Below, piece by piece: positions 38,898 through 48,107 of a stretch of 64,000 nt of DNA. The notes beneath the pieces are model-generated. The model was not told where the DNA came from, ran no database searches, and worked only from the letters and a program-made list of their open reading frames with translations. Position numbers and translations under genes: made by a program. Origin of the DNA: Proteus mirabilis ATCC 29906. Its GTDB lineage: Bacteria > Pseudomonadota > Gammaproteobacteria > Enterobacterales > Enterobacteriaceae. Location: positions 62,001-126,000 of the forward strand of contig NZ_GG668577.1 in assembly GCF_000160755.1 (NCBI RefSeq). Reading direction: 5' to 3'. How positions within the stretch are numbered: position 1 is the stretch's first letter; every line of letters starts with the position of its first letter.

Positions 38898-39806
38898 TTA
38901 GTGGTTTTGAAGGGTAATATCTGCGTGATTAATGACTTCATTCTGCTCATTTTTTAATGAATCAAATAGTATCTGAGCTGCTTTACTCGGGCTATTAGCA
39001 TTAAGATAAAGGTTATAACGAATAGCAGGTAATGGCGGTAATCCCTCTTTTTCACCCAAAATACGTAAATCATCACCAGAAAGCTCGATAGAGCGTGCCA
39101 TTATACCTAAACCAGCACGAACGGCCGCTCTGGCACCAGATAAGGTGGTGGCAATATAGGCAATGCGCCAGCGAATATTTTGTTGATCAAGGTGATTTAT
39201 CATCATATCACGGTAAGTACTTGGTTCATCAAGAACCACTAAAGGTAACGGTTCGTCAAGATCAAATCTAAAATGTTTACCGCAATACCATAACGAAGGC
39301 GATACGCGTAAGACAATTTTAGGGTAACCGACATGCTCTTCTGTAGAAATGGCTAAATCGACCTCATTATTTTCCAACATTGACATTAAAAAAGGGCTAC
39401 GTTTAACAATAATCTCCATAATTAAACGAGGATAAGCACCTGAAAAACGAGCAAGTAGATCGGGTAAGATTGTGTTTGCTGTATCATCGGGAGAGCCAAT
39501 CTTTAATATTCCATCAATTTCTTCATGCAATAAAGATAAACATGCTTCATCATTAATGCGCAAAATCCGCCGAGCATAATTAAGCAGTTGAGTGCCTGCT
39601 TCGGTTAATGTTTTATTTCTCCCTTGTCGAGCAAAAAGCTCTTTACCTATTAATGACTCAAGGCGTTGCATTTGTTGGCTGACTGCAGATTGTGTTCGGC
39701 AAACTGATTCAGCGGCTGCGGCAAAGGTGGAACCATCGGCAACAGCAACAAAAGTTCTGAGTAGGTCTAACTCTAAATTAAAAATAGGGCGCTTTGCAGA
39801 AGTCAT
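38898..39806 (-). CDS. LysR-family regulator of the LrhA/HexA group
   Basis: 302 residues. N-terminal helix-turn-helix: NLELDLLRTFVAVADGSTFAAAA then TQSAVSQQMQRLE, nearly identical to E. coli LrhA over this stretch (LrhA has NLDLDLLRTFVAVAD). The effector domain (~95-290) also resembles LrhA (PLVVLDEPSTYRDM, WRIAYIATTLSGARAAVRAGLG). Proteus has a separate hexA/lrhA elsewhere next to nuo as far as I recall, so this is probably a paralogue, possibly dedicated to the adjacent cluster, with which it is convergent rather than divergent. Confidence 0.85.
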   Translation of the reverse strand: MTSAKRPIFNLELDLLRTFVAVADGSTFAAAAESVCRTQSAVSQQMQRLESLIGKELFARQGRNKTLTEAGTQLLNYARRILRINDEACLSLLHEEIDGILKIGSPDDTANTILPDLLARFSGAYPRLIMEIIVKRSPFLMSMLENNEVDLAISTEEHVGYPKIVLRVSPSLWYCGKHFRFDLDEPLPLVVLDEPSTYRDMMINHLDQQNIRWRIAYIATTLSGARAAVRAGLGIMARSIELSGDDLRILGEKEGLPPLPAIRYNLYLNANSPSKAAQILFDSLKNEQNEVINHADITLQNH

Positions 39807-40007
39807 TTTATTATCTCTTAATTGGTGTTGTGGTGCGAAATAAAACGCAAGAGGTATTATTTTTATAAAGGTTAATAAAGTTCTTTTTAATTTGCATACC
39901 GCTCTCTTTCATACTATGAAGAGTTGGATCAATAATCTATAACACCGCTCAATAAATTCGTAGGGTTACGCAGTATTTGATGAAAAAGGCGAGTAAGTGC
40001 AGCTGAC

Positions 40008-40026
40008 TACTGATTTTTATACAGTG
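40008..40026. promoter_or_regulatory. LexA-box-like site at dinG with a 9-base core
   Basis: TACTG-N9-CAGTG (A/T-rich core), 45 bases before the dinG start. Both outer halves match the SOS consensus, but the CTG-CAG spacing is 9 instead of 10, so LexA binding is doubtful. Confidence 0.45.
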
Positions 40027-40069
40027 TTATGCGACAATAACGCTTATTTTAATGACGAATAGAGTAGTT

Positions 40070-42178
40070 ATGTCCCTTTCTCAATCTGTAAAAATGCAAA
40101 TCAGCCAATGGTATAAAGCATTACCTGAGCATATTGAAGGCTTTATTCCACGAGCGCCTCAGCGCGAAATGATTGCTGAAGTTGCGAAGACATTTTCTGA
40201 TGAAACGGGGCGACATCTAATTATTGAAGCGCCTACCGGAGTAGGTAAAACACTCTCTTATCTTATTCCTGGTATTGCTATCAGTCGGGAAGAGAAAAAA
40301 CCACTGATTATCAGTACGGCGAATGTGGCGCTACAAGATCAAATTTACAGCAAAGATCTGCCTTTACTAAAAAAAATTATTCCAGACCTGACTTTTACTG
40401 GGGCTTTTGGGCGAGGTCGTTATTTATGTCCCCGTAATTTAGAGGCAATTTGTGCAACAGAAGGCGAGCAAATTGATTTAATGTTCTTGCTGGAAGATAA
40501 AGTTGATGTCGCAACCAGTGCGGAAAGGGAGATTTGCCAAGAGTTAAAGCACGATTTTACCAGCTTTGGTTGGGATGGTTTGCGTGATCACCATAAACGA
40601 GCATTAACGGATAGTTTATGGCGCAAGATTAGCACAGATAAAATGAATTGCTTAGGTCGTAATTGCCAATACTATCATCGCTGTCCTTTTTTTCTGGCCC
40701 GTCGAGAAATAGACGAAGTTGATGTGGTTATCACCAATCATGCTCTTGTGATGGCTGCGATGGAAAGTGAATCGGTGTTACCTGATGCAAAAAATATTTT
40801 ATTAGTATTGGATGAAGGGCATCATATTCCTGATGTTGCTAGAGATGCGCTTGAAGTTGAAGGGGAAATAACCTTATCGGCATTAAATATGCAACTTGAT
40901 AATATGACTCGTCATGTCAGCCAATATTTAGCACAATTTATCCCAGTCAAACCACCCAAATTAGCCGATCCCATTCGTTTTGATGCTCATATTGCAAAAA
41001 TGCGCGAAGCCTATCAAGACGTTGAACATTTTACCCGCGCGTTATTGCCTGAGCGCAGTGAAAATGATGAATATTTATTTCCATTAGGTCAATTACCTGA
41101 ACAATTACTATTATGTTGCCAAGACTTATTTAAGCTAACCGATGGTTTAAAAATGTTAGGTGAGTCGATTCTTAACGACTTAACTGAGCGAACAGCAAAA
41201 GAAGATGTTGTACGTTTACATCGCGCGATTTTAACCACCAGCAGAATGGTTGGTTATCTGGAAAATATGGCAAAACTATGGCGACTTGCGACATTAGAGC
41301 AGACATCAAAAGCACCCGTTTCGAAATGGCTTACTCGTCGTTATGATAAAAAGCAGTCACATCTCTATTTACATTGTGCTGGTATTCGCGTTAGTGAACA
41401 GTTAACACAATTATTATGGAAAAATATTCCTCATGTGGTGATCACTTCTGCCACACTACGTTCATTAAACAGTTTTTCGCGTATTCAAGAGCTTACAGGA
41501 CTAAGCGAACACTTTGATGATCGTTTTATTACCTTGTCATCGCCTTTTACACATGAAAGGCAAGGGAAACTTGTTATCCCTAAAATGCGTTATGAACCGA
41601 CAATGGCGAATGAAAAAGCGCATTTAAAAGAGATGGCACGCTATTTTCGTCAAGGAATGGTAGAAAACCACCATCGAGGGCAATTAGTATTATTTAGTAG
41701 TCAACGGGCGATGGAAGGTTTTTTAGAGGAAGTTAAAGATCTACGTTTGAGTCTTTTAGTCCAAGGAGATCAACCGCGCTATCGTTTAGTGGAGACACAT
41801 TGTAAGCGTATTGATGCGGGTGATAATAGTGTATTAATTGGGTTACAATCTTTTGCTGAAGGATTAGATTTAAAAGGTGACTATTTAACGCAAGTACATA
41901 TTCATAAAATTGCTTTTCCACCTGTTACTGATCCGGTTATTGTGACGGAAGGGGAATGGCTAAAATCACTGAAACGTTATCCTTTTGAAGTGCAAAGCTT
42001 ACCAAGTGCATCATTTTATTTGATCCAGCAAGTTGGGCGTCTTATTCGTAGCCATCATTGCCATGGTGAAGTTGTTATTTATGATAGACGTTTATTAACG
42101 AAAAACTACGGTTCACGGCTATTAACCGCGCTACCTGTCTTTCCTATTTATCAGCCAGATATACCTAAAACAGAATAA
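40070..42178 (+). CDS. dinG: DinG, Fe-S cluster 5'-3' DNA helicase
   Basis: XPD-like superfamily 2 helicase that unwinds D-loops, R-loops and damaged replication structures. 702 residues (E. coli 716). Walker A EAPTGVGKT (53-61), four-cysteine Fe-S region (RYLCPRN, then MNCLGRNCQYYHRCPFF), DEGH box (VLDEGHH) and QQVGRLIRS near the C terminus. I use the second ATG (MSLSQSVKMQ), which aligns with E. coli MALTAALKAQ; an ATG 18 bases earlier lacks a ribosome site. Confidence 0.96.
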   Translation: MSLSQSVKMQISQWYKALPEHIEGFIPRAPQREMIAEVAKTFSDETGRHLIIEAPTGVGKTLSYLIPGIAISREEKKPLIISTANVALQDQIYSKDLPLLKKIIPDLTFTGAFGRGRYLCPRNLEAICATEGEQIDLMFLLEDKVDVATSAEREICQELKHDFTSFGWDGLRDHHKRALTDSLWRKISTDKMNCLGRNCQYYHRCPFFLARREIDEVDVVITNHALVMAAMESESVLPDAKNILLVLDEGHHIPDVARDALEVEGEITLSALNMQLDNMTRHVSQYLAQFIPVKPPKLADPIRFDAHIAKMREAYQDVEHFTRALLPERSENDEYLFPLGQLPEQLLLCCQDLFKLTDGLKMLGESILNDLTERTAKEDVVRLHRAILTTSRMVGYLENMAKLWRLATLEQTSKAPVSKWLTRRYDKKQSHLYLHCAGIRVSEQLTQLLWKNIPHVVITSATLRSLNSFSRIQELTGLSEHFDDRFITLSSPFTHERQGKLVIPKMRYEPTMANEKAHLKEMARYFRQGMVENHHRGQLVLFSSQRAMEGFLEEVKDLRLSLLVQGDQPRYRLVETHCKRIDAGDNSVLIGLQSFAEGLDLKGDYLTQVHIHKIAFPPVTDPVIVTEGEWLKSLKRYPFEVQSLPSASFYLIQQVGRLIRSHHCHGEVVIYDRRLLTKNYGSRLLTALPVFPIYQPDIPKTE

Positions 42179-42209
42179 TAAAAAGGCTACCTATATTGGT
42201 AGCCCTTTT
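42179..42209. terminator. Bidirectional terminator between dinG and dps
   Basis: Stem AAAAGGCTACC / GGTAGCC(C)TTTT (42181-42191, 42198-42209) with a 6-base loop, T or A runs on both sides. Confidence 0.85.
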
Positions 42210-42238
42210 CAGTAAGAAGCATGTGATTAAGTAAGCAA

Positions 42239-42745
42239 TTAGTTTTCAATATTTGCTTCAATAAACCATAAGAATTTATCTAGATCACGGGATGCTGCGG
42301 TAAACATATCAGCAGTATCTTCATCTTCAACTTCATCAATCGCTTTACGAATATCATTAGCGACTACCGCATAGCGATCAGCCAATGCTTTAAGGTGATC
42401 TTGCACATCATGAATATCGAGTGGATAGGCTTTTAAAGGTGTTTTTTTACTGACAGTTTGAGGTGTACCAAGGACTGTGCCACCTAATTGTACTAAACGC
42501 TCAGCAAACTCATCAGTATGTTCATTGATGGTATCACGGAAACCATCTACCATTTCGTGTACGGCAATAAAGTTTCTACCGCGCATATTCCAGTGTGCTT
42601 GTTTGGTAATGAGAGACAAATCGATAAACTGAGTCACCATTTGCTGCAGTAGTTCGATAGTATGCAGTTTAACACTGTCATCAACATTATTACGGGTATA
42701 AAGCAGGGCTGAAGGTGTGGATTTGACTAATTTAGCAGTACTCAT
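42239..42745 (-). CDS. dps: Dps, DNA-binding ferritin-like protein of starved cells
   Basis: 168 residues (E. coli 167). Dodecameric; oxidises and stores iron with H2O2 and compacts DNA in stationary phase. Interfacial ferroxidase ligands H51 (KQAHWN), D78 and E82 are at the E. coli positions. The Lys-containing mobile N terminus (MSTAKLVKS) for DNA binding is kept. AGGGAG lies before the ATG. Neighbour of rhtA, as in E. coli. Confidence 0.97.
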   Translation of the reverse strand: MSTAKLVKSTPSALLYTRNNVDDSVKLHTIELLQQMVTQFIDLSLITKQAHWNMRGRNFIAVHEMVDGFRDTINEHTDEFAERLVQLGGTVLGTPQTVSKKTPLKAYPLDIHDVQDHLKALADRYAVVANDIRKAIDEVEDEDTADMFTAASRDLDKFLWFIEANIEN

Positions 42746-42955
42746 AATCGTTCTCCCTAAATAATTAATAACTCAATATCTTAATTTCTGTTAATTATGA
42801 TAGTGGATTATTAATGGTTAGTCTTATCGCTTGCTACTATTAAATTGATAGGGCATTACTAATAAAAATGTCATCTATCGAAATAGCCTATTTAGAATAA
42901 GACAATATGCTTAAAATAGCAATGTTAGGGAAGTAAAGTTATTATTTAATAAGTA

Positions 42956-42980
42956 AAAAGAGATCAACTGATCTCTTTTC
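42956..42980. terminator. Terminator of rhtA
   Basis: Perfect stem AAAAGAGATC-AACT-GATCTCTTTT (42956-42979), between rhtA and dps (both minus strand); symmetrical, with T run on either strand. Confidence 0.85.
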
Positions 42981-43022
42981 ATTTAATATTTTATTTATTA
43001 ATAAGTTAAACTGTATAAATAT

Positions 43023-43913
43023 TTATTCTACTTTTTCAATTTTGGTTTTTCTTTTCATGGTTGCAGTGGAACCAATTGACGCTAACACAATAAATGCCAA
43101 CGCAACCCATTGTATTAACGTTAAATGTTCATGTAAGAAAATAATACCAATAAAAGCCCCCATACAAGGCTCTAAACTCATCAATGTCCCAAAGGTTTTT
43201 GCCGGTAAACGGGTAAGTGCAATCATTTCCAAAGTATAAGGAAAAGCGGTAGATAAAATCGCAATAGCTAATCCAATAGGTAATATAGACCAACTAAAAA
43301 CTAGCTCAGGGCTACTTTGTAGCATACCAATAGGGAAAAAGATAAAGGCGGCAATAAGTGAGCCAATAGAAACTGTCGCTGCGCCATAGCCTTTTCCTGC
43401 ACGTTGTCCGAAAACAATATACAGTGCCCAACCGACACCCGCACCTAATGCATATAAAATGCCTAGGGGATCGAGTCCGTGAATATTATCCCCAATCGGC
43501 AGTAATAACCCTAATCCAGCAATCACTAAGATTATCCATAAAAAATCGATTGCTCTGCGTGAAGAAAACATCGCTACCGCAAGCGGTCCCGTAAACTCAA
43601 GTGCTACTGCAATACCTAATGGAATAGTTTCAAGAGCCAAGTAGAATAAGTAGTTCATTGCCCCTAATGATAAACCATATAAAAATAGTGGCATTATGGC
43701 ACTACGAGAAAAGCTTAGACGCCATGGTTTAAAAATAAAAAACAGGATCAGAGTACCTAGAAAAAGGCGTAATGCTGTGACTGCGGGGGCGCCAATAACA
43801 GGAAACAGGCTTTTTGCCAATGATGCGCCACTTTGTATTGATAGCATAGAAAGAAGCAAAAGAAGCACAGGGTAGAACACCTGTAATTTAGCTGAGTGTC
43901 TGGCTGACAACAT
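43023..43913 (-). CDS. rhtA: RhtA, threonine/homoserine exporter (EamA family)
   Basis: 296 residues (E. coli 295), ten predicted membrane helices formed by two EamA/DMT repeats. Strongly matching blocks: SIQSGASLAKSLFP, GAPAVTALRLFLGTLI, IPLGIAVALEFTGPLAVA and LSTAFPYTLEMIALTRLPA. Exports threonine, homoserine and related amino acids. The ATG at 43913 has GAGG about 9 bases upstream; a TTG 18 bases earlier is less likely. Confidence 0.93.
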   Translation of the reverse strand: MLSARHSAKLQVFYPVLLLLLSMLSIQSGASLAKSLFPVIGAPAVTALRLFLGTLILFFIFKPWRLSFSRSAIMPLFLYGLSLGAMNYLFYLALETIPLGIAVALEFTGPLAVAMFSSRRAIDFLWIILVIAGLGLLLPIGDNIHGLDPLGILYALGAGVGWALYIVFGQRAGKGYGAATVSIGSLIAAFIFFPIGMLQSSPELVFSWSILPIGLAIAILSTAFPYTLEMIALTRLPAKTFGTLMSLEPCMGAFIGIIFLHEHLTLIQWVALAFIVLASIGSTATMKRKTKIEKVE

Positions 43914-44261
43914 CCTGAAAAACCTCGTCAAAAGTAAAGCGTTGAGTACTCTGTTATCCTATATAACAAAGGATCACATAATATAAAGTAAATTTGTGAT
44001 TTTTAATATAGTTATTTATTAATTATTTATTAATAATACAACTTAAATTATTTTAGTTTAGGGATAGTTTAATAATATTAAAATATATTTGGAAAATACA
44101 GTAAGGATGAATAAAAACAATCAAATTAAATGTGTATTATTAATAAAACAAACAGAGAGATATATTATAAAAGCGATAAAATAATTTTTTTTGACCTTTT
44201 TTATAACTGAGGGGTTCAGTATAATTTTTCACTCGTTTTAACTAGCTAAAGAGAATTAAAA
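43914..44261. other. Non-coding A/T-rich stretch
   Basis: About 350 bases between divergent rhtA and the LOG-family gene. It holds a direct repeat of TTATTTATTAA (44012-44033) and a TATAAT hexamer at 44220-44225, a plausible -10 for the LOG gene without a clear -35. No gene or structured RNA recognised. Confidence 0.5.
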
Positions 44262-44840
44262 ATGAATAAAATAAAGTCTATTGCCGTGTATTGTGGTTCA
44301 AGTTTAGGCGCTTCACCAATTTATAAACAACAAGCGATTCTTTTTGCTAAAGAGCTGGTTAAACGTAATATCACTTTAGTTTATGGTGGTGCCAGTGTAG
44401 GAATTATGGGCACGCTCGCGGATACCGTTTTACAGGAAGGGGGGAAAGTTATTGGTGTGATCCCAACGCTATTAGAAGGGCGTGAAATCTCACATAAAAA
44501 TCTGACAGAGCTCCATGTCGTTGAAACTATGCACCAACGTAAAAGTAAAATGATTGAACTCGCGGACGGCTTTGTGGCACTGCCGGGGGGTTTTGGCACA
44601 TTAGAAGAGTTCAGTGAAGTGTTTACTTGGAGCCAAATTGGCCTTCATCAAAAGCCATTAGGTATATTTAATATTAATGATTTTTATCAGCCATTACTGG
44701 CTATGATAGATAAAATGGTAGATGAAAAATTCTTACATGAAAAATATCGTCATATGGCGATTGTTGAGCAATCACCTATCCAGTTATTAGATAAATTTGA
44801 AAGTTATATTGCCCCTTCGATTAAAACCTACGATAAATAA
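44262..44840 (+). CDS. LOG-family (YvdD-type) nucleotide 5'-monophosphate phosphoribohydrolase
   Basis: 192 residues, Rossmann-like. N-terminal VYCGSSLGASPIY, LVYGGASVGIMG, and the family signature PGGFGTLEEF (~107-116) with MHQRKSKM just before. LOG proteins release bases such as cytokinins from nucleoside 5'-monophosphates; in bacteria without a plant partner the role is unclear, possibly nucleotide salvage. The GNAT gene starts 10 bases downstream, so the two are co-transcribed. Confidence 0.88.
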   Translation: MNKIKSIAVYCGSSLGASPIYKQQAILFAKELVKRNITLVYGGASVGIMGTLADTVLQEGGKVIGVIPTLLEGREISHKNLTELHVVETMHQRKSKMIELADGFVALPGGFGTLEEFSEVFTWSQIGLHQKPLGIFNINDFYQPLLAMIDKMVDEKFLHEKYRHMAIVEQSPIQLLDKFESYIAPSIKTYDK

Positions 44841-44849
44841 AGGTAGAGC

Positions 44850-45314
44850 ATGATAACCATAAGAAAAGCTGTACTTTCTGATGTTGAGCAGATTAATACC
44901 CTGTATGGCTATTTATTTGCTGAGATGGCGAAATTACAGCCAGAAAGATTAAAACCGGGTAAACAAGATGAAGCATTTATTATTAATGGCATTAAAAATG
45001 ATAAATTTCATCTGTTAGTGGCTGAGTTAGAACAGAAAATTGTCGGTTTTACTATTGCCCAAATACAAGAGACACCGCTATTTAACTGTTTAGTACAGCG
45101 TAAATATGCCTATATTTTTGATATTGTTGTTGACCCTTCTGTTCGTGGACAAGGGGCAGGGGCATTGTTGCTAAATGCCATGAAGGCGTGGGCAAAACAA
45201 CAAAAAATGACCCACCTAGAGCTTTCAGTATTGGCTGAAAATGCCGATGCTAAACGTTTTTATCAGCGAGAAGGGTTAAAAGAAGTCAGTACCGTGATGG
45301 GTATTGCTTTGTAA
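44850..45314 (+). CDS. GNAT-family N-acetyltransferase
   Basis: 154 residues. Acetyl-CoA binding motif A is FDIVVDPSVRGQGAGALLLNAM (about 90-111, R/Q-x-x-G-x-G/A type), followed by LELSVLAENADAKRFYQREGLKEV. Substrate unknown. Co-transcribed with the LOG-family gene, with AAGG about 7 bases before the ATG; followed by a strong terminator. Confidence 0.88.
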   Translation: MITIRKAVLSDVEQINTLYGYLFAEMAKLQPERLKPGKQDEAFIINGIKNDKFHLLVAELEQKIVGFTIAQIQETPLFNCLVQRKYAYIFDIVVDPSVRGQGAGALLLNAMKAWAKQQKMTHLELSVLAENADAKRFYQREGLKEVSTVMGIAL

Positions 45315-45335
45315 GTTTCGCTTAATCATGGCAAA

Positions 45336-45362
45336 AATAAACCCGCTGAGTGCGGGTTTATT
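45336..45362. terminator. Terminator after the LOG-GNAT pair
   Basis: Perfect stem AATAAACCCGC-TGAGT-GCGGGTTTATT; convergent with the amidohydrolase gene. Confidence 0.8.
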
Positions 45363-45377
45363 AATTATGTTATTCAG

Positions 45378-47078
45378 CTAAATTGTGGGTTTCCCCGCAA
45401 TTATCGTACACAATACCCTGACATTTTCAATATCTTCTGCCGATATTTCAAACAAGTTTCTATCTAAGACAATAAAATCGGCGAATTTTCCTACTTCTAA
45501 TGAACCAATCTGTTTATCCATATCTAGTGCATAAGCGGCATTGATGGTGGCAGCTCGTAATACTTCGATTAAGGTGAGATTGCGATCATTATCTAAACGT
45601 GGCTGAGAGGGATCTTTTTGTCGAGTCATGGCAACTTTAAAGTCATACCACTCATTTAATGGATCAATCGGCCAATCACTGCCAAATGCGACAGTCACTC
45701 CCGCATCAATAAATTTACCGGCGGTTTCTAGATATTGGCAACGTGCTTTGCCTAACATTTCAAGATCTTTATCAATATTATGTTGCTCTACGCCAGCCCA
45801 TTGAAAGGAGAGAAAAGGGTAGGTATTTAATTGGGCAAAGCGCGCATAATCTTTTTCACACATTAATTCATTATGCGCAAGGCCGGGGCGAATATCTTTT
45901 TCTGGCAAGGCGTTGCGCATTTCACTAATGGCGTCAAGTGCGACACTAATAGCCCCTTCAGCGACGGTATGAATATGAGGATGATAACCTGCACGGCTAA
46001 TCTCAGTGACTAATGGCGTCAAGATTTCAGGTGAAAAATAGAGATCGCCAACATGCTCTGAATCTTGCCAATGAGGCGTTTCATCCGTACCGACATTAAT
46101 ACGATAAGGGGCGTGTAAACGTGCTGTCATAATCGGCGCTTGTAATACACCATCAAGAAAAAGCTTAATATGGCGAATAGCGACACTGGGTTGCGCGCCT
46201 TGGCTGATTTGATGCCAGTGAGAGAATCGTGTTATTGCTTGTTGTACAGCATGAGGAATAGCTGCAATATCAGCCACATCATCAGGGGTAATTTCAACCG
46301 CATTCTCAACACGAACCGTTAATTCACCCGCTTCTCGCAAGGTATTAAAGGCACGTAATTGTGGCTCACCAACACGTGCATCCATGATAGTCGTTACCCC
46401 TTGTTGATTGAGCAACTTTTGTACATGGCGTGCGATTTGTAGATTTTGCTCTGCCGTTAAAGGCGGTAGACTATCAATAGCCTGCATAGCTGGTGCATCT
46501 TCAAGAATACCAATAGGTGTTCTATCACCATCACGTTCAATATTGCCATCAGGGGGATCGGGGGTTTCAGCCGTAATATTTAATAATTCTAGTGCGCGGG
46601 AATTTGCTAATACGCTATGACAATCACTAGAAAAAAGTAAGATAGGGCGAGACGTATTTAAGCTATCAAGGTGATAACGCGTCATTTGTATCCCTTCCGG
46701 TTGCATCCCTTCACGATACCATGCTGACACTTTCAACCAAGCTGTATCACTATCGATGGGATCAGCATCAAGATAGCGTTGGATACGCGATAGAATTTCA
46801 TCGATTGTTAAGGAGAGGTAATCAAGGTGACAACCTGCTAATGTGGCTCCCCCCCAAAATGGATGCATATGAGCATCAATAATGCCGGGCATCACCATTT
46901 TCTTCTGTAAATCGATATGCTGTGTTTTTTCATTACAGTAAGCAAGTAAATTCGATTTTGTGCCTGTTGCAATAATAATGCCTTGGGAAACAGCGATAGC
47001 TTCGACGAAATTGTTACTATTATCAGCGGTATAGATTAGGCCGTTATAATAGAGTGTGTCTGCAATTTGAAATGTCAT
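45378..47078 (-). CDS. Metal-dependent amidohydrolase (YtcJ/AepA-like)
   Basis: 566 residues, amidohydrolase family 3. N-terminal small beta-domain, then MVMPGIIDAHMHPFWGG with the metal-binding H-x-H, HIKLFLDGVLQAP with the family lysine/Asp region, HIHTVAEGAISVAL, and FGSDWPIDPLNEW with the catalytic Asp; the C terminus ends with LEVGKFADFIVLD, typical of the family. The physiological substrate is unknown; close relatives are called exoenzyme regulatory protein AepA. I start at MTFQIADTLYYNG, with AAGG 7 bases upstream, and not at an ATG 60 bases earlier. Confidence 0.87.
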   Translation of the reverse strand: MTFQIADTLYYNGLIYTADNSNNFVEAIAVSQGIIIATGTKSNLLAYCNEKTQHIDLQKKMVMPGIIDAHMHPFWGGATLAGCHLDYLSLTIDEILSRIQRYLDADPIDSDTAWLKVSAWYREGMQPEGIQMTRYHLDSLNTSRPILLFSSDCHSVLANSRALELLNITAETPDPPDGNIERDGDRTPIGILEDAPAMQAIDSLPPLTAEQNLQIARHVQKLLNQQGVTTIMDARVGEPQLRAFNTLREAGELTVRVENAVEITPDDVADIAAIPHAVQQAITRFSHWHQISQGAQPSVAIRHIKLFLDGVLQAPIMTARLHAPYRINVGTDETPHWQDSEHVGDLYFSPEILTPLVTEISRAGYHPHIHTVAEGAISVALDAISEMRNALPEKDIRPGLAHNELMCEKDYARFAQLNTYPFLSFQWAGVEQHNIDKDLEMLGKARCQYLETAGKFIDAGVTVAFGSDWPIDPLNEWYDFKVAMTRQKDPSQPRLDNDRNLTLIEVLRAATINAAYALDMDKQIGSLEVGKFADFIVLDRNLFEISAEDIENVRVLCTIIAGKPTI

Positions 47079-47334
47079 TCTTCTACCTTGTATAGCTTTT
47101 TTGGCGATGATGGCTAATTTTCGGTACTGATTGGGCATCCTATGAAGTTTTGATGCGGGCGGTCATATTAGAATTAAATGACGCTCAATACTACCTGCGT
47201 GTTACATTGATTTAACTAACTGTTTTATCAACGGGCGAAAATAATAGGATAAACCGCATAGAATACCACTATATGGAAGATAATAAGGTAAGCAGAACCG
47301 ATAGCTACTTACCCTATTAAAATATTAGAGGGGG

Positions 47335-48102
47335 TCAATTATCGGGCAAATTAGCCGCACATACATCACAGTGTGGATTTTTAGGTAACTTAAATTCACG
47401 AAATTGCATCCGCATAGCGTCAAATATTAATACTTTGCCATGTAAAGTTTCACCATAACCAGTGAGTAATTTGATGGCTTCAATGGCCTGTAAAGTGCCA
47501 ATAGTACCCACAACAGGGGCCATAATACCCGCTTCAACACAAGTGAGTGCATTATCACCAAAAAGATGACTTAAACAGCGATAGCAAGGTTCATCATCTT
47601 GATAGGTAAAGACGCTAATTTGGCCTTCCATACGAATTGCTGCACCAGATACTAAGGGTTTTTTCTGCACAAAACACAGTCGATTTAGTTGTTCGCGGAT
47701 AGTGACATTATCTGTGCAATCCATTACCAGATGATGTTGGCTGATTAATTCAGCCAGTGCTTTATCTTCAAGTAGTGCATCAACCGTATCTATCTGTACA
47801 TGGGGATTAATCGCGTTTAATGTTGTTTTAGCTGATAAAACTTTCGGCTGACCAATGGTGCTATCGCGATGCAGGATCTGGCGTTGAAGATTGGACAGTG
47901 AAACGGTATCAAAATCTAATAGTGTCAGTTTGCCAACACCTGCTGCAGTGAGATATTGCGATACACTACAGCCTAATCCCCCAACACCGACAATCAATAC
48001 AGAAGCACTTTTCAGTGCTTCTTGACCGTCAAAATCAAAGCCTCTTAACACAATTTGGCGATTATAACGCAGCGTTTCTTCATCGGTTAATTCTATACTC
48101 AT
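47335..48102 (-). CDS. moeB: MoeB, molybdopterin-synthase adenylyltransferase
   Basis: Adenylates the MoaD C-terminal glycine so that sulfur can be attached. 255 residues (E. coli 249). E1-like Rossmann GVGGLGCSVSQYL (~39-51), LLDFDTVSLSNLQRQ, and zinc-binding CYRC plus CDVC near the end. A GTG six bases upstream overlaps the moeA stop; the ATG giving MSIELTDEE aligns with E. coli. Second gene of moeAB; complements moaACDE 26 kb away. Confidence 0.96.
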   Translation of the reverse strand: MSIELTDEETLRYNRQIVLRGFDFDGQEALKSASVLIVGVGGLGCSVSQYLTAAGVGKLTLLDFDTVSLSNLQRQILHRDSTIGQPKVLSAKTTLNAINPHVQIDTVDALLEDKALAELISQHHLVMDCTDNVTIREQLNRLCFVQKKPLVSGAAIRMEGQISVFTYQDDEPCYRCLSHLFGDNALTCVEAGIMAPVVGTIGTLQAIEAIKLLTGYGETLHGKVLIFDAMRMQFREFKLPKNPHCDVCAANLPDN

Positions 48103-48107
48103 AAACA

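Noticed and set aside
47287-47313. Hairpin GGTAAG / CTTACC downstream of moeB as a terminator
   Set aside because: Six-base stem with a long loop and no proper T run on the minus strand.
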